Positions 6,912 through 13,605 of a stretch of 13,981 bases of DNA are shown here, in pieces (the stretch's first letter is position 1; the number at the start of each line of letters is the position of its first letter). Origin of the DNA: Bacteroidetes bacterium UBA1860 (GTDB taxonomy: Bacteria > Bacteroidota > Rhodothermia > Balneolales > Balneolaceae). The position numbers and the translations under genes are program-made. Location: NCBI GenBank assembly GCA_002338335.1, contig DDIC01000006.1, positions 1-13,981 on the forward strand, written 5' to 3'. A model generated the notes under the pieces. The model had not been told where the DNA came from, did no database searches, and was given only the letters and a program-made list of their open reading frames with translations.

Positions 6912-8959
6912 ACGCTCTTGGATTGCTGTGTGGAGCGGTGCGCTATAATGGCCTTGCTAATCGCCTCAGGTGTCAGGCCAAACTTTTCATAAAGCACCTC
7001 GGCCGGAGCAGAGGCCCCAAAATGGTCGAGTCCAAAAGAGAGTCCATCTTCACCCACCCAGTTTTTCCATCCAAACGTCGACCCCGCCTCAATAGAGACG
7101 ACCAAGTGGCCTTCCGCACGAGGGATGACAGAGTGTTGGTACGTTTCGGATTGCGCATCAAAAATCTCCCAACTTGGCATGCTTACGACGCGAGTAGATA
7201 CATTTTCTGCTTCGAGCTTTGTAGCCACATCTAAAGCCAGAGAAAGCTCAGATCCAGTCGCACAAACCGTCACATCGGGAACCTCAACGCCTTGCAACTC
7301 TCTCTCCTGAGAACCTGGTTTGAGAACATAAGCCCCTTTGGCGGTATGTTTTGCTTGGGCAAGCTCCTCTCGATCGAGGGTTGGGATATTTTGTCGAGTC
7401 AACATTAACAAGGTGGGTCCATCCTGTCGCTTCAAGGCAATCTTCCATGCTTCAGCCACCTCGTTGGCATCCCCTGGGCGCAATACACACACATTCGGCA
7501 TCGCCCGAAGGCTTGCTAAATGCTCAATAGGTTGGTGTGTAGGGCCATCCTCGCCAAGACCAATACTATCATGAGTGAAGACATAAATCGCTGGGATATG
7601 GGACAAGGCTGCCAGCCGAATCGCGGGTCGACAGTAGTCAGAAAACACCATAAAGGTCCCCCCAAACGGACGAACACCGCCATGAAGAGCCATTCCGTTC
7701 ATCGCTGCTCCCATGGCGTGCTCCCGTACACCATAATGGATGTTACGCCCCCCGTAATCGGCAGGGGAAAAGATCCCCGCATCATCCATAAATGTGTTAT
7801 TGCTGCCTGTCAAGTCAGCCGAACCACCTACCAATTCAGGCACAGCATCTTTGAGTTGCTGCAAGAGAGCTCCAGACGACTTACGCGATGCCATCCCTTT
7901 GGCATCTGCTGCAAATGGTTTGACAGCGCCATCTAGACTCTCATCCGTCGGTAAGTCCCCTGCCATGCGTCGCTCAAGCTCTTGCGCAAGCTCAGGAAAA
8001 GCCTCACGATAGGCATCCAGGCCATCCAGCCACGATTCATGAGCTTCGGTTCCATGCTCTATGGCTAGCCCCATAGCATCAGCGACCTCCACAGGGACAT
8101 CAAACGTTTTTGACGGATCTAAGCCCAAAGCTTTTTTGGTGGCTGCCACCTCCTCTTCACCCAACGGCGCCCCGTGAGAGGATTCAGAATCTTGTTTGTT
8201 TGGACTACCAAACCCAATGTGAGTACGACACACGATCATCGAGGGTTGATCCTGGGTGGATTTCGCCTGCCGGATGGCTTGATCCACGGCTGCGCGATCG
8301 TGCCCATCACACTCAAGCACATGCCAACCGTAGGCTTCAAAACGCTTGGCGACATCTTCGGTGAATGACAACTCTGTGGAGCCATCAATGGAGATGCGAT
8401 TGGCATCATACAAATAGATAAGCTTACCCAATTTCATGTGGCCTGCCATCGATGCAGCTTCATGCGACACCCCCTCCATGAGATCCCCGTCGCTCACGAT
8501 CGCATAGGTATAATGATCGATCACCTGGTGTCCGTCGCGATTGAATCGAGCGGCTAGGTGAGCCTCTGCCATCGCCATGCCCACTCCTGTTGCAAACCCT
8601 TGACCTAGTGGACCTGTGGTGGTTTCTACCCCTGCTGTGAGTCCTACTTCTGGGTGTCCTGGGGTAATACTATCCCACTGACGAAATGCCTTGAGATCTT
8701 CAATCGAGACATCATACCCCGTGAGGTGCAACAAACTATACAAGAGCATCGAGCCATGACCTGCGGAGAGGACAAAGCGATCACGATTAAACCATTGAGG
8801 TTGATGGGGATGATGAGAGAGGTGTTGAGTCCATAAAACAAAAGCTGCATCAGCCATTCCCATGGGCATGCCGGGATGGCCTGAATTTGCCTGTTGGACG
8901 GCGTCCATGCTCAGTGCACGGATGGTGTTTACGCATAGGTCATCAACAGAAGAGGTCAT
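6908..8959 (-). CDS. tkt: Transketolase
   Basis: Transketolase is the thiamine diphosphate enzyme of the non-oxidative pentose phosphate pathway; it moves two-carbon ketol units between sugar phosphates, supplying ribose 5-phosphate and erythrose 4-phosphate. The 683-residue length is normal for the full-length form. The N-terminal cofactor domain has SGHPGMPMG (H28), AGHGS (H68), the diphosphate/metal motif SDGDLMEG (D157-D159) through N187, and SHGAPLG (H262). The pyrimidine-binding domain has the catalytic glutamate in GVREHAMG (E413) and DGPTHQPIEHLASLRAMPN (H475). The C-terminal domain starts near residue 540. The ATG at 8959 places SGHPG at the usual distance from the N-terminus; no Shine-Dalgarno sequence precedes it. 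A promoter candidate lies just upstream, and the gene ends in a 4-base overlap with polA, so the two are very likely one transcript. Confidence 0.97.
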   Translation of the reverse strand: MTSSVDDLCVNTIRALSMDAVQQANSGHPGMPMGMADAAFVLWTQHLSHHPHQPQWFNRDRFVLSAGHGSMLLYSLLHLTGYDVSIEDLKAFRQWDSITPGHPEVGLTAGVETTTGPLGQGFATGVGMAMAEAHLAARFNRDGHQVIDHYTYAIVSDGDLMEGVSHEAASMAGHMKLGKLIYLYDANRISIDGSTELSFTEDVAKRFEAYGWHVLECDGHDRAAVDQAIRQAKSTQDQPSMIVCRTHIGFGSPNKQDSESSHGAPLGEEEVAATKKALGLDPSKTFDVPVEVADAMGLAIEHGTEAHESWLDGLDAYREAFPELAQELERRMAGDLPTDESLDGAVKPFAADAKGMASRKSSGALLQQLKDAVPELVGGSADLTGSNNTFMDDAGIFSPADYGGRNIHYGVREHAMGAAMNGMALHGGVRPFGGTFMVFSDYCRPAIRLAALSHIPAIYVFTHDSIGLGEDGPTHQPIEHLASLRAMPNVCVLRPGDANEVAEAWKIALKRQDGPTLLMLTRQNIPTLDREELAQAKHTAKGAYVLKPGSQERELQGVEVPDVTVCATGSELSLALDVATKLEAENVSTRVVSMPSWEIFDAQSETYQHSVIPRAEGHLVVSIEAGSTFGWKNWVGEDGLSFGLDHFGASAPAEVLYEKFGLTPEAISKAIIAHRSTQQSKSV

Positions 8960-8981
8960 AGATCAAGGATAAGTGAGAGCA

Positions 8982-9059
8982 GTGTGCAAATCATAGCGTG
9001 CAAAGTAGAGTGTGCAATAAGCGGTGTTTGATTAGCCACGTTCATAGTAATGCGTGCAT
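8982..9059. repeat. Phased 14-bp GTGCAA repeats upstream of tkt
   Basis: GTGTGCAA at 8982, GCGTGCAA at 8996 and GTGTGCAA at 9010 are spaced exactly 14 bp apart. The register continues more weakly with GTGTTTGA at 9024, ACGTTCAT at 9038 and GCGTGCAT at 9052. Three clear copies overlap the predicted tkt promoter, so they may be a protein-binding array, or just the remains of a decayed tandem repeat. The last three units are too degenerate to rely on. Confidence 0.5.
8990..9017 (-). promoter_or_regulatory. Candidate promoter of tkt-polA
   Basis: Read on the minus strand, TTGCAC (9017-9012) is followed after 16 bases by TATGAT (8995-8990), five of six positions of the classical -10 box. The downstream continuation TATGATTTG also resembles a Bacteroidota -7 element (TAnnTTTG) with one extra base, with ATTG 19 bases upstream. 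The predicted leader is about 20-25 bases. The position right before tkt supports it; the two box models overlap and cannot be separated by eye. Confidence 0.45.
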
Positions 9060-9096
9060 AAAAAAAACGACGGACCTGAAATTCAAGCCCGTCGTT
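9060..9096 (-). terminator. Intrinsic terminator after the TPR gene
   Basis: On the minus strand the arms AACGACGG (9096-9089) and CCGTCGTT (9073-9066) pair perfectly over 8 bp. The inner bases GCTTGA and TCAGGT extend the stem to 14 bp, including two G-U pairs, around a 3-base loop. The stem runs straight into a tract of eight T (9067-9060). It starts 23 bases after the TPR stop codon. It is the clearest intrinsic terminator in the window and separates the TPR gene from the tkt promoter. Confidence 0.92.
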
Positions 9097-9119
9097 AAAG
9101 TACAAAAACCGTGGGTGAG

Positions 9120-10133
9120 TTAGGAGCCCGAAGTGCTCGGACATTTCAACTCAAACTCCATTTTGTGGTTGGCTGAATCTCGAAACTGGCCATAGCTCGC
9201 ATTCTTCATCGCAGAGCATGCTGCGTCTTTGTTATTTTGCATTTGATACGCAAAACCAAGCTCGAAATAGATTTTTGCCTTGTCCGCCACGCCTCCTGAT
9301 TCTAGCTCAAGCGCCTTTTGTGCATTGGTAACGGCATCATTGTAGAGACTGCGCTTGTTGTACGCCTCAGCCAAACGGAAAAACACATCCGCTTCGTCTG
9401 TTTCGTAACCAGCTGCTCGAGTCAACAAATCAATTCCCCGGGTGAGTTGATTATCTTGAACAGTTTGAGCTCCGGCAGACAGTAACGTCTGAACCGCTTG
9501 ATTCGTCGCACGTGTCGCCACCTGTCCTTGTCCGTACATATCAGCAAGGGTAATTGCTTGATCAAACATGGCCACAACATCCGTCGTCGCTTTGCCTTGA
9601 TTTCTCATGACGATCGCTTTCTGAAAGTAGGCTTGCGCATAATTTGAATTGGCTGCAATCGCTAGGTCAAGGGTGGCCGATGCCCCTTCCAAGTCCTCTT
9701 GTCTAAACTGAACGAGTGACTTCACATAATAAAGTTGGGGTATATTGTTAGCCATCTGAGCAGCAATGGATGACTCACCATATTCCGTAGCGGCATTTTG
9801 AGCATCCTGGAATGCTTCAATCGCTGCATCTATGGTTTCAAGCGACTGATTTGCTTGGAATACTTTGTAGGCTTCACTCGCTTTTGCTGAATAGATTCGT
9901 GGCAGTTGTCCGACAACAAGCTCTTGAATATCGGCTAAGCCAGCTTCTTCCGCATCTTCGTAGACGTCCTCAAACTCTTTGATGGCTTCTTCGTAAGAGC
10001 CTGCCGTTGCCTTTTCTTGGGCCGCATTATAGGCATTCGTAATCGCTGTTTTGGCGTCTTGTGCAAAGGACACAGAGCCAACGATAAACAGTAGAACAAG
10101 TAAGGATGAAAGACCTTGGAGGGTTCGTTTCAT
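9120..10133 (-). CDS. Secreted tetratricopeptide-repeat protein
   Basis: The 337-residue protein begins with a clear Sec signal peptide (MKRTLQGLSSLLVLLFIVGSVSFA, probable cleavage before Q25), with no lipobox cysteine, so a soluble periplasmic or exported protein is predicted. The rest is almost wholly helical with TPR-like units, for example SYEEAIKEFEDVY (46-58), LEGASATLDLAIAANSNYAQAYFQKA (148-173), ADVFFRLAEAYNKRSLYNDAVTNAQKAL (248-275) and AKIYFELGFAYQMQNNKDAACSAMKNA (286-312). Related segments starting near residues 50, 104 and 187 look like an internal duplication. Two cysteines, C306 and C331, flank the last helix pair and may form a disulfide; such a pair is familiar in TPR proteins of Bacteroidota. 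TPRs mediate protein-protein contact; the partner is unknown. The gene stands alone, 96 bp after the LOG-family gene, and ends at a strong terminator. No specific family name can be given. Confidence 0.85.
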   Translation of the reverse strand: MKRTLQGLSSLLVLLFIVGSVSFAQDAKTAITNAYNAAQEKATAGSYEEAIKEFEDVYEDAEEAGLADIQELVVGQLPRIYSAKASEAYKVFQANQSLETIDAAIEAFQDAQNAATEYGESSIAAQMANNIPQLYYVKSLVQFRQEDLEGASATLDLAIAANSNYAQAYFQKAIVMRNQGKATTDVVAMFDQAITLADMYGQGQVATRATNQAVQTLLSAGAQTVQDNQLTRGIDLLTRAAGYETDEADVFFRLAEAYNKRSLYNDAVTNAQKALELESGGVADKAKIYFELGFAYQMQNNKDAACSAMKNASYGQFRDSANHKMEFELKCPSTSGS

Positions 10134-10170
10134 GGGGTGTGTAAATTTTAATTCATGTTTTGCAAAGCTT

Positions 10171-10203
10171 GTAAACTATTAAATCATGATGTTTTATCCT
10201 AAA
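10171..10203 (-). promoter_or_regulatory. Possible promoter of the TPR gene
   Basis: The AT-rich 96-bp gap between the LOG-family gene and the TPR gene has, on the minus strand, TTTA (10203-10200), 21 bases, then TAGTTTAC (10178-10171). This is a partial match to the Bacteroidota form TTTG-N19-21-TAnnTTTG and would give a leader of about 30 bases. Both boxes are imperfect and other AT-rich pairings are possible. Confidence 0.25.
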
Positions 10204-10229
10204 TGGAACCCGGAAAAAATTAATACATC

Positions 10230-10940
10230 CTATAAATTCGTATGTACTTCCTCCTCCTTGTAATACGATAGGATATGATCCATTGCATCATCAACTGAAT
10301 CGGTCAGAAGGAATAAATCCATGTCATTTGGACTTATCATGCCTAGTGCCAGTGTTTTATCCTTCATCCATTTAAATAAGCCCTGCCAATACTCCGTTCC
10401 CATCAACACAATGGGTAGGTGTGGGATTTTGCGTGTGGAAATGAGCGTCAAGCATTCAAATAGCTCATCCAACGTGCCAAATCCTCCTGGAAACACAACA
10501 AATGCTTTGGCGTATTTGATGAACATCAGTTTGCGGATAAAGAAGTAATCAAAGACGATTTCGTAGTCTTTGTGTACAAATGGATTGGTGCCCTGTTCAA
10601 GTGGGAGCTCAATCGATAATCCCACTGAGGCACCACCTCCAGCTTGCGCACCCATATTCCCAGCTTCCATCACACCAGGCCCACCTCCGGTGATCACACC
10701 AAATCCACTTTCAGCAATTCTCTGCGCCATCTCCCTTGCCAAATCGACATTTGGATGCTCCTTAGTAAGCCTAGATGAGCCAAATAGTGATACACATGGG
10801 CCAATTTTGGACATTTTGTTGTAACCCTCAACCAGCTCGCCCATGATTTTGAATACACTCCATAAATCGTCTGTCGGATTGTCATCAAAACGAAACTTTT
10901 CAGGATGCTTGTGCTTGGGATGTAATGAATTTGACACCAT
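10230..10940 (-). CDS. LOG-family (TIGR00730-type) nucleotide phosphoribohydrolase
   Basis: This 236-residue protein belongs to the LOG / 'lysine decarboxylase-like' Rossmann-fold family. The two signature motifs are intact: GGGPGVMEAGNMGA (85-98) and PGGFGTLDE (151-159), the phosphate-binding and catalytic PGGxGTxxE motif; the conserved R136-K137 precedes it. Characterised members hydrolyse nucleoside 5'-monophosphates to base plus ribose 5-phosphate (cytokinin-activating LOG in plants and bacteria, or nucleotide scavenging). The old name 'lysine decarboxylase' is not supported by known activity. The N-terminal 45 residues (HPKHKHPEKFRFDDNPTDDLWSVFKIMGELVEGYNKM) are typical of the longer bacterial subgroup. 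It starts 14 bases after the DUF5683 stop, so it is probably the last gene of the parAB operon. No Shine-Dalgarno sequence is visible. Family membership is secure; the physiological substrate is not. Confidence 0.9.
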   Translation of the reverse strand: MVSNSLHPKHKHPEKFRFDDNPTDDLWSVFKIMGELVEGYNKMSKIGPCVSLFGSSRLTKEHPNVDLAREMAQRIAESGFGVITGGGPGVMEAGNMGAQAGGGASVGLSIELPLEQGTNPFVHKDYEIVFDYFFIRKLMFIKYAKAFVVFPGGFGTLDELFECLTLISTRKIPHLPIVLMGTEYWQGLFKWMKDKTLALGMISPNDMDLFLLTDSVDDAMDHILSYYKEEEVHTNL

Positions 10941-10954
10941 ATGGGGGAATGGGA

Positions 10955-11656
10955 TTATTTGAAGTGAAGCGTAAAGGTGAGTGAGGGCGTGTATTGTGAG
11001 AAACTAGACGCTTCGGCGGGCATTAGTTGTGAGGGGATCGCTCGAGTGTAGGTACTTGGCGTGAGCGATGGGGTTATGGACGCTTGCAGATTATCACTCA
11101 CATCAAATGTTGCCATGTGTGCATAGACGTATGAATCAACTACATTAAGCCCCCAAACCAGCACGATGGACAGTATGGCTAAGTCGCGGCGATTCCGAGT
11201 TTGATCCCGCAGCTGTTGCACTTGACCTAGGTTCGCAGACTCTGGAATAGAGCTCGGCGTCGGGCCAAATTTGAAGTCAGAGTCCGCTCCATAGGCAATA
11301 TTGTAGGCAGCGGCGCGGTAATCGTGATAATCCTTGGTTAATTGTGATGTCAAAAGTGCTGTTCCGGTAAACAATCCTGCAAATAATGGGACTTTCCAGC
11401 CTTGTGCGTTGGTCACTTGACCCCATCCTGGCAAAATCATGGAGCGACGCATCACCTGTTTTGGGGTTAGACCGGATGGTTCGGTATCAAGGGCCTGAAA
11501 AAAACGTGTGGTGTCTGTGGATGGCGCTGTGGGTGTTGTCGTGGATTGGTGGGCAAAGGCTGAGCCCGTGGAGATGAAACAAATCGCAAGAAAACAAATC
11601 GTAATACGACCTAGGCCATTGTGATGGAGTGCCGTAATACGCCGATCCATACCCAT
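10955..11656 (-). CDS. DUF5683-family membrane protein
   Basis: I recognise this as the DUF5683 family, found behind parB in many Bacteroidota; its function is unknown. With ATG at 11656 it has 233 residues. An N-terminal hydrophobic stretch (about 18-36, ending SAFA) looks like a signal peptide after a basic n-region. A low-complexity Thr/Pro segment follows (39-50). The family core contains RRSMILPGWGQ (70-80), WKVPLFAGLFTGTALL (87-102, membrane segment), RDQTRNRRDLAI (150-161), a second membrane segment (about 160-172) and NVVDSYVYAHMATFDVSDNL (171-190). The end (SLTFTLHF) resembles a beta-strand of an outer-membrane type protein. The ATG overlaps the parB stop as TGATG, which decides this start over the TTG at 11659 and ATG at 11650. 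Coupling to parB suggests a role linked to chromosome segregation or the envelope, an inference only. Confidence 0.8.
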   Translation of the reverse strand: MGMDRRITALHHNGLGRITICFLAICFISTGSAFAHQSTTTPTAPSTDTTRFFQALDTEPSGLTPKQVMRRSMILPGWGQVTNAQGWKVPLFAGLFTGTALLTSQLTKDYHDYRAAAYNIAYGADSDFKFGPTPSSIPESANLGQVQQLRDQTRNRRDLAILSIVLVWGLNVVDSYVYAHMATFDVSDNLQASITPSLTPSTYTRAIPSQLMPAEASSFSQYTPSLTFTLHFK

Positions 11657-12648
11657 CAAGACGATTCGATTCGAAGCGCCTCCAGCATACGTTCTAGATC
11701 CTCGTCGCTGTAGTATTCAATACGCACGACACCCCCCTGTTTTTTGGGACGGAGTTTTACACGTGTGCCAAACGCCGTTGAGAATTGTTTTTCGAACGCT
11801 TGCGCAAAGGGCGTTAGTTTGGATTGTTTGAGAGTGGGTTGAAGCTGACGTTTCTTCTCTTGGGTCTTAGCCCAGGCCTCCACCTCCCTTACGGACCATC
11901 CCTCTTCAAATATCTTCTCGATGACCGACGCCATCACCTCTTCATTTTTGAGCAAAATTAACGCTCTGGCATGACCCATTGACACTATCCCTTCCTTAAG
12001 TGCGGTCTGCACAACTGGCGGCAACGACAATAAACGAAGCATATTGGCCACTGCCGATCGTGATTTTCCTACTTGGATGGAAACCTGCTCTTGAGTGAAG
12101 CCACACTCTTGCATGAGACGCTCGTAACCCAAGGCCTCATCAATCGGGTTGAGTTGCTCACGTTGGATATTTTCGACCAACGCCATGGCCATTCGCTGCT
12201 GGTCGGTAATTTCTCGAATGTAGGCTGGGATTTCTGCCAACCCAGCCAATTTGCTGGCTCGAAGTCGTCGTTCCCCACTGATCAATTCATATTTTTGCTC
12301 TCCCAAGGCCCGCACGGTTATGGGCTGGATTAATCCATGCAGCGTAATACTAGCCGCTAAGTCTGCTAACGAATCCTCTGGAAACTCTTTTCGAGGTTGA
12401 TCCGGATTGGCTCGAATAGACCCTAGGGGGACATGCAATACACTATGCACTCGATCAACAGGCTCAATGGGAATCGCTGTTTTGGTTTTGAGTGAACTTG
12501 TGGACTTGGCTGTTTTGGCGTCAGCTGATTTGGAGCTATGATGATCTGAGGTCAGCTTCTCAGCCTTTTTGCTCTTTGACCCCTTCTTTTCATCCTCATA
12601 ATCTGGGAAGAAGGCCCCTAATCCTCGTCCTAATGCTTTCTTCGCCAT
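11656..12648 (-). CDS. parB: Chromosome-partitioning protein ParB
   Basis: ParB binds parS sites, spreads as a CTP-dependent sliding clamp, and stimulates the ParA ATPase to move the chromosome origin region. The 330-residue protein starts with the ParA-contact motif KALGRGLGAF (4-13), then a Lys/Ser-rich disordered linker (about 20-62). The N-terminal CTPase domain has HGLIQPITVR (104-113), GERRLRAS (125-132, phosphate binding) and ENIQRE (159-164). The DNA-binding helix-turn-helix lies at about 184-206 (FTQEQVSIQVGKSRSAVANMLRL), followed by GHARAL (225-230). The C-terminal dimerisation domain is at about 280-330 and includes FGTRVKL and GGVVRIEYYSDEDLERML. All motifs are intact. The start codon overlaps the parA stop as TAATG, so translation is coupled to parA. 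It is a chromosomal Spo0J-type ParB. Confidence 0.97.
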   Translation of the reverse strand: MAKKALGRGLGAFFPDYEDEKKGSKSKKAEKLTSDHHSSKSADAKTAKSTSSLKTKTAIPIEPVDRVHSVLHVPLGSIRANPDQPRKEFPEDSLADLAASITLHGLIQPITVRALGEQKYELISGERRLRASKLAGLAEIPAYIREITDQQRMAMALVENIQREQLNPIDEALGYERLMQECGFTQEQVSIQVGKSRSAVANMLRLLSLPPVVQTALKEGIVSMGHARALILLKNEEVMASVIEKIFEEGWSVREVEAWAKTQEKKRQLQPTLKQSKLTPFAQAFEKQFSTAFGTRVKLRPKKQGGVVRIEYYSDEDLERMLEALRIESS

Positions 12649-13460
12649 TACGCTTCTGTTGCGACTCGTTGAGTCTTTTTATGCTTCTTGAACCACTTTT
12701 TGTTGCGGTCTATTAATTCATTTGCGAGCGCAAGATACGCTTGAGCACCCGTTGAGGTGGCATCATAGAGCAACGCTGGTTTCCCAAAACTTGGCGCTTC
12801 GGCAAGGCGTACGTTACGTACGATAATGGCATCAAACACTCGATCATCAAAATACTTTTTCACCTCTTCCGCCACCTGTGAGGAGAGACGGGTTCGGTTG
12901 TCAAACATCGTCAAGACCACACCTTCAATTTCGAGTCTCTCATTGAGGTGCTGACGCACAATTTTGATGGTATTGAGTAACTGCCCAAGACCCTCTAACG
13001 CAAAATATTCACACTGAACAGGAATCATCACGGAGTCTGCGCATGTGAGCGCATTAATCGTCAAAAGCCCCAAGGAAGGTGGGCAATCAATGATGATGAA
13101 ATCGTACTGGTGCTGAACCGAGGCCACGGCCTTGGAGAGAATATGTTCACGATCGGATCGATCGACCATTTCGATTTCGGCTCCCACCAGATTGATGTTG
13201 GCGGGAATGACATCTAGAAATGGAATCTCTGTTTCACGAATCGCAGTCGATGCTTCAATCCCTCCAACCAGGACTTCATAAATAGAATGATCTACCGTTC
13301 GAGGCTCAATTCCTATGCCGCTTGTAGAGTTGCTTTGTGGGTCAAAATCAATGAGAAGTGTAGAGTACTCAATGGCAGCTAAAGAGGCCGCTAAGTTAAT
13401 GCTTGAGGTGGTCTTTCCGACACCCCCTTTTTGGTTTGCAAGTGCAATAATTTTGGCCAT
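12648..13460 (-). CDS. parA: Chromosome-partitioning ATPase ParA (Soj-type)
   Basis: ParA is a deviant Walker-type ATPase that binds DNA non-specifically as an ATP-bound dimer and carries ParB-parS complexes by a gradient mechanism. The 270-residue protein lacks an N-terminal HTH, placing it in the chromosomal Soj type. It has the deviant P-loop KGGVGKTT (11-18) with signature lysine K11 and K16, the switch I motif IDFDPQ (D38, D40) and Walker B IIIDCPPS (D125). The tail KKWFKKHKKTQR (about 254-265) is strongly basic and could add DNA affinity. The ATG at 13460 places the P-loop at the standard distance. No Shine-Dalgarno sequence precedes it. A good promoter lies about 37 bases upstream, and the gene is first in the parA-parB-DUF5683-LOG operon, overlapping parB by one base. 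Confidence 0.97.
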   Translation of the reverse strand: MAKIIALANQKGGVGKTTSSINLAASLAAIEYSTLLIDFDPQSNSTSGIGIEPRTVDHSIYEVLVGGIEASTAIRETEIPFLDVIPANINLVGAEIEMVDRSDREHILSKAVASVQHQYDFIIIDCPPSLGLLTINALTCADSVMIPVQCEYFALEGLGQLLNTIKIVRQHLNERLEIEGVVLTMFDNRTRLSSQVAEEVKKYFDDRVFDAIIVRNVRLAEAPSFGKPALLYDATSTGAQAYLALANELIDRNKKWFKKHKKTQRVATEA

Positions 13461-13496
13461 AGAGTTTGGTCGTACTTCGTGTTACATGATTTGGCT

Positions 13497-13527
13497 GAAA
13501 TATACTGCCGGGTCATGCTAGGTCAAA
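13497..13527 (-). promoter_or_regulatory. Promoter of the parAB operon
   Basis: On the minus strand TTTG (13527-13524) is followed by 19 bases and TATATTTC (13504-13497). This fits the Bacteroidota primary sigma factor promoter form TTTG-N19-21-TAnnTTTG at all informative positions except the last. Read as a classical sigma-70 promoter the same stretch gives TTGACC-N16-TATATT. The predicted transcript starts near 13490, about 30 bases before the parA ATG. Confidence 0.65.
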
Positions 13528-13539
13528 GAAGAACCTTTC

Positions 13540-13562
13540 CACATTCCATGTTAGAAAATGTG
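13540..13562. repeat. Inverted repeat upstream of the parA promoter
   Basis: CACATT (13540-13545) and AATGTG (13557-13562) form a perfect 6-bp inverted repeat with an 11-base spacer. It sits 12 bases upstream of the TTTG element. It could be an operator for a dimeric regulator or a weak hairpin; it is AT-rich and short, so chance is also possible. Confidence 0.35.
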
Positions 13563-13586
13563 AATAACCTCCTTACATAGGCCTGC

Positions 13587-13605
13587 AAAGAGCCTCAGGG
13601 CCTTT
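13587..13605. terminator. Weak hairpin at the end of the right-edge gene
   Basis: AAAGAGCCTCAGGGCCTTT can fold with arms AAAG/CTTT and GCC/GGC, one bulged A and a 4-base loop. It spans the stop codon of the partial gene that ends at 13595. No T tract follows on the minus strand, so termination here is doubtful, yet it is the only hairpin at this gene end apart from the inverted repeat 25 bases further on. Confidence 0.25.

Noticed and set aside
8956..9144. 62-codon minus-strand frame between the TPR gene and tkt
   Set aside because: It runs through the strong terminator and tkt promoter region and has no protein-like features.
10204..10230. Terminator after the LOG-family gene
   Set aside because: The TACAT/ATGTA arms are only 5 bp, AT-rich, with a 13-base loop; although six T follow nearby, the stem is too weak to claim.
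11755..11770. CACGTG within parB as a parS site
   Set aside because: Only the central six bases match well; the flanks TTTTA and TGCCA fit parS poorly. The CACGTG copies at 1360 and 9509 fail likewise.
13220..13235. TGTTTCACG half-site within parA
   Set aside because: Only one half of parS is present; the other half does not match, so this is most likely chance.
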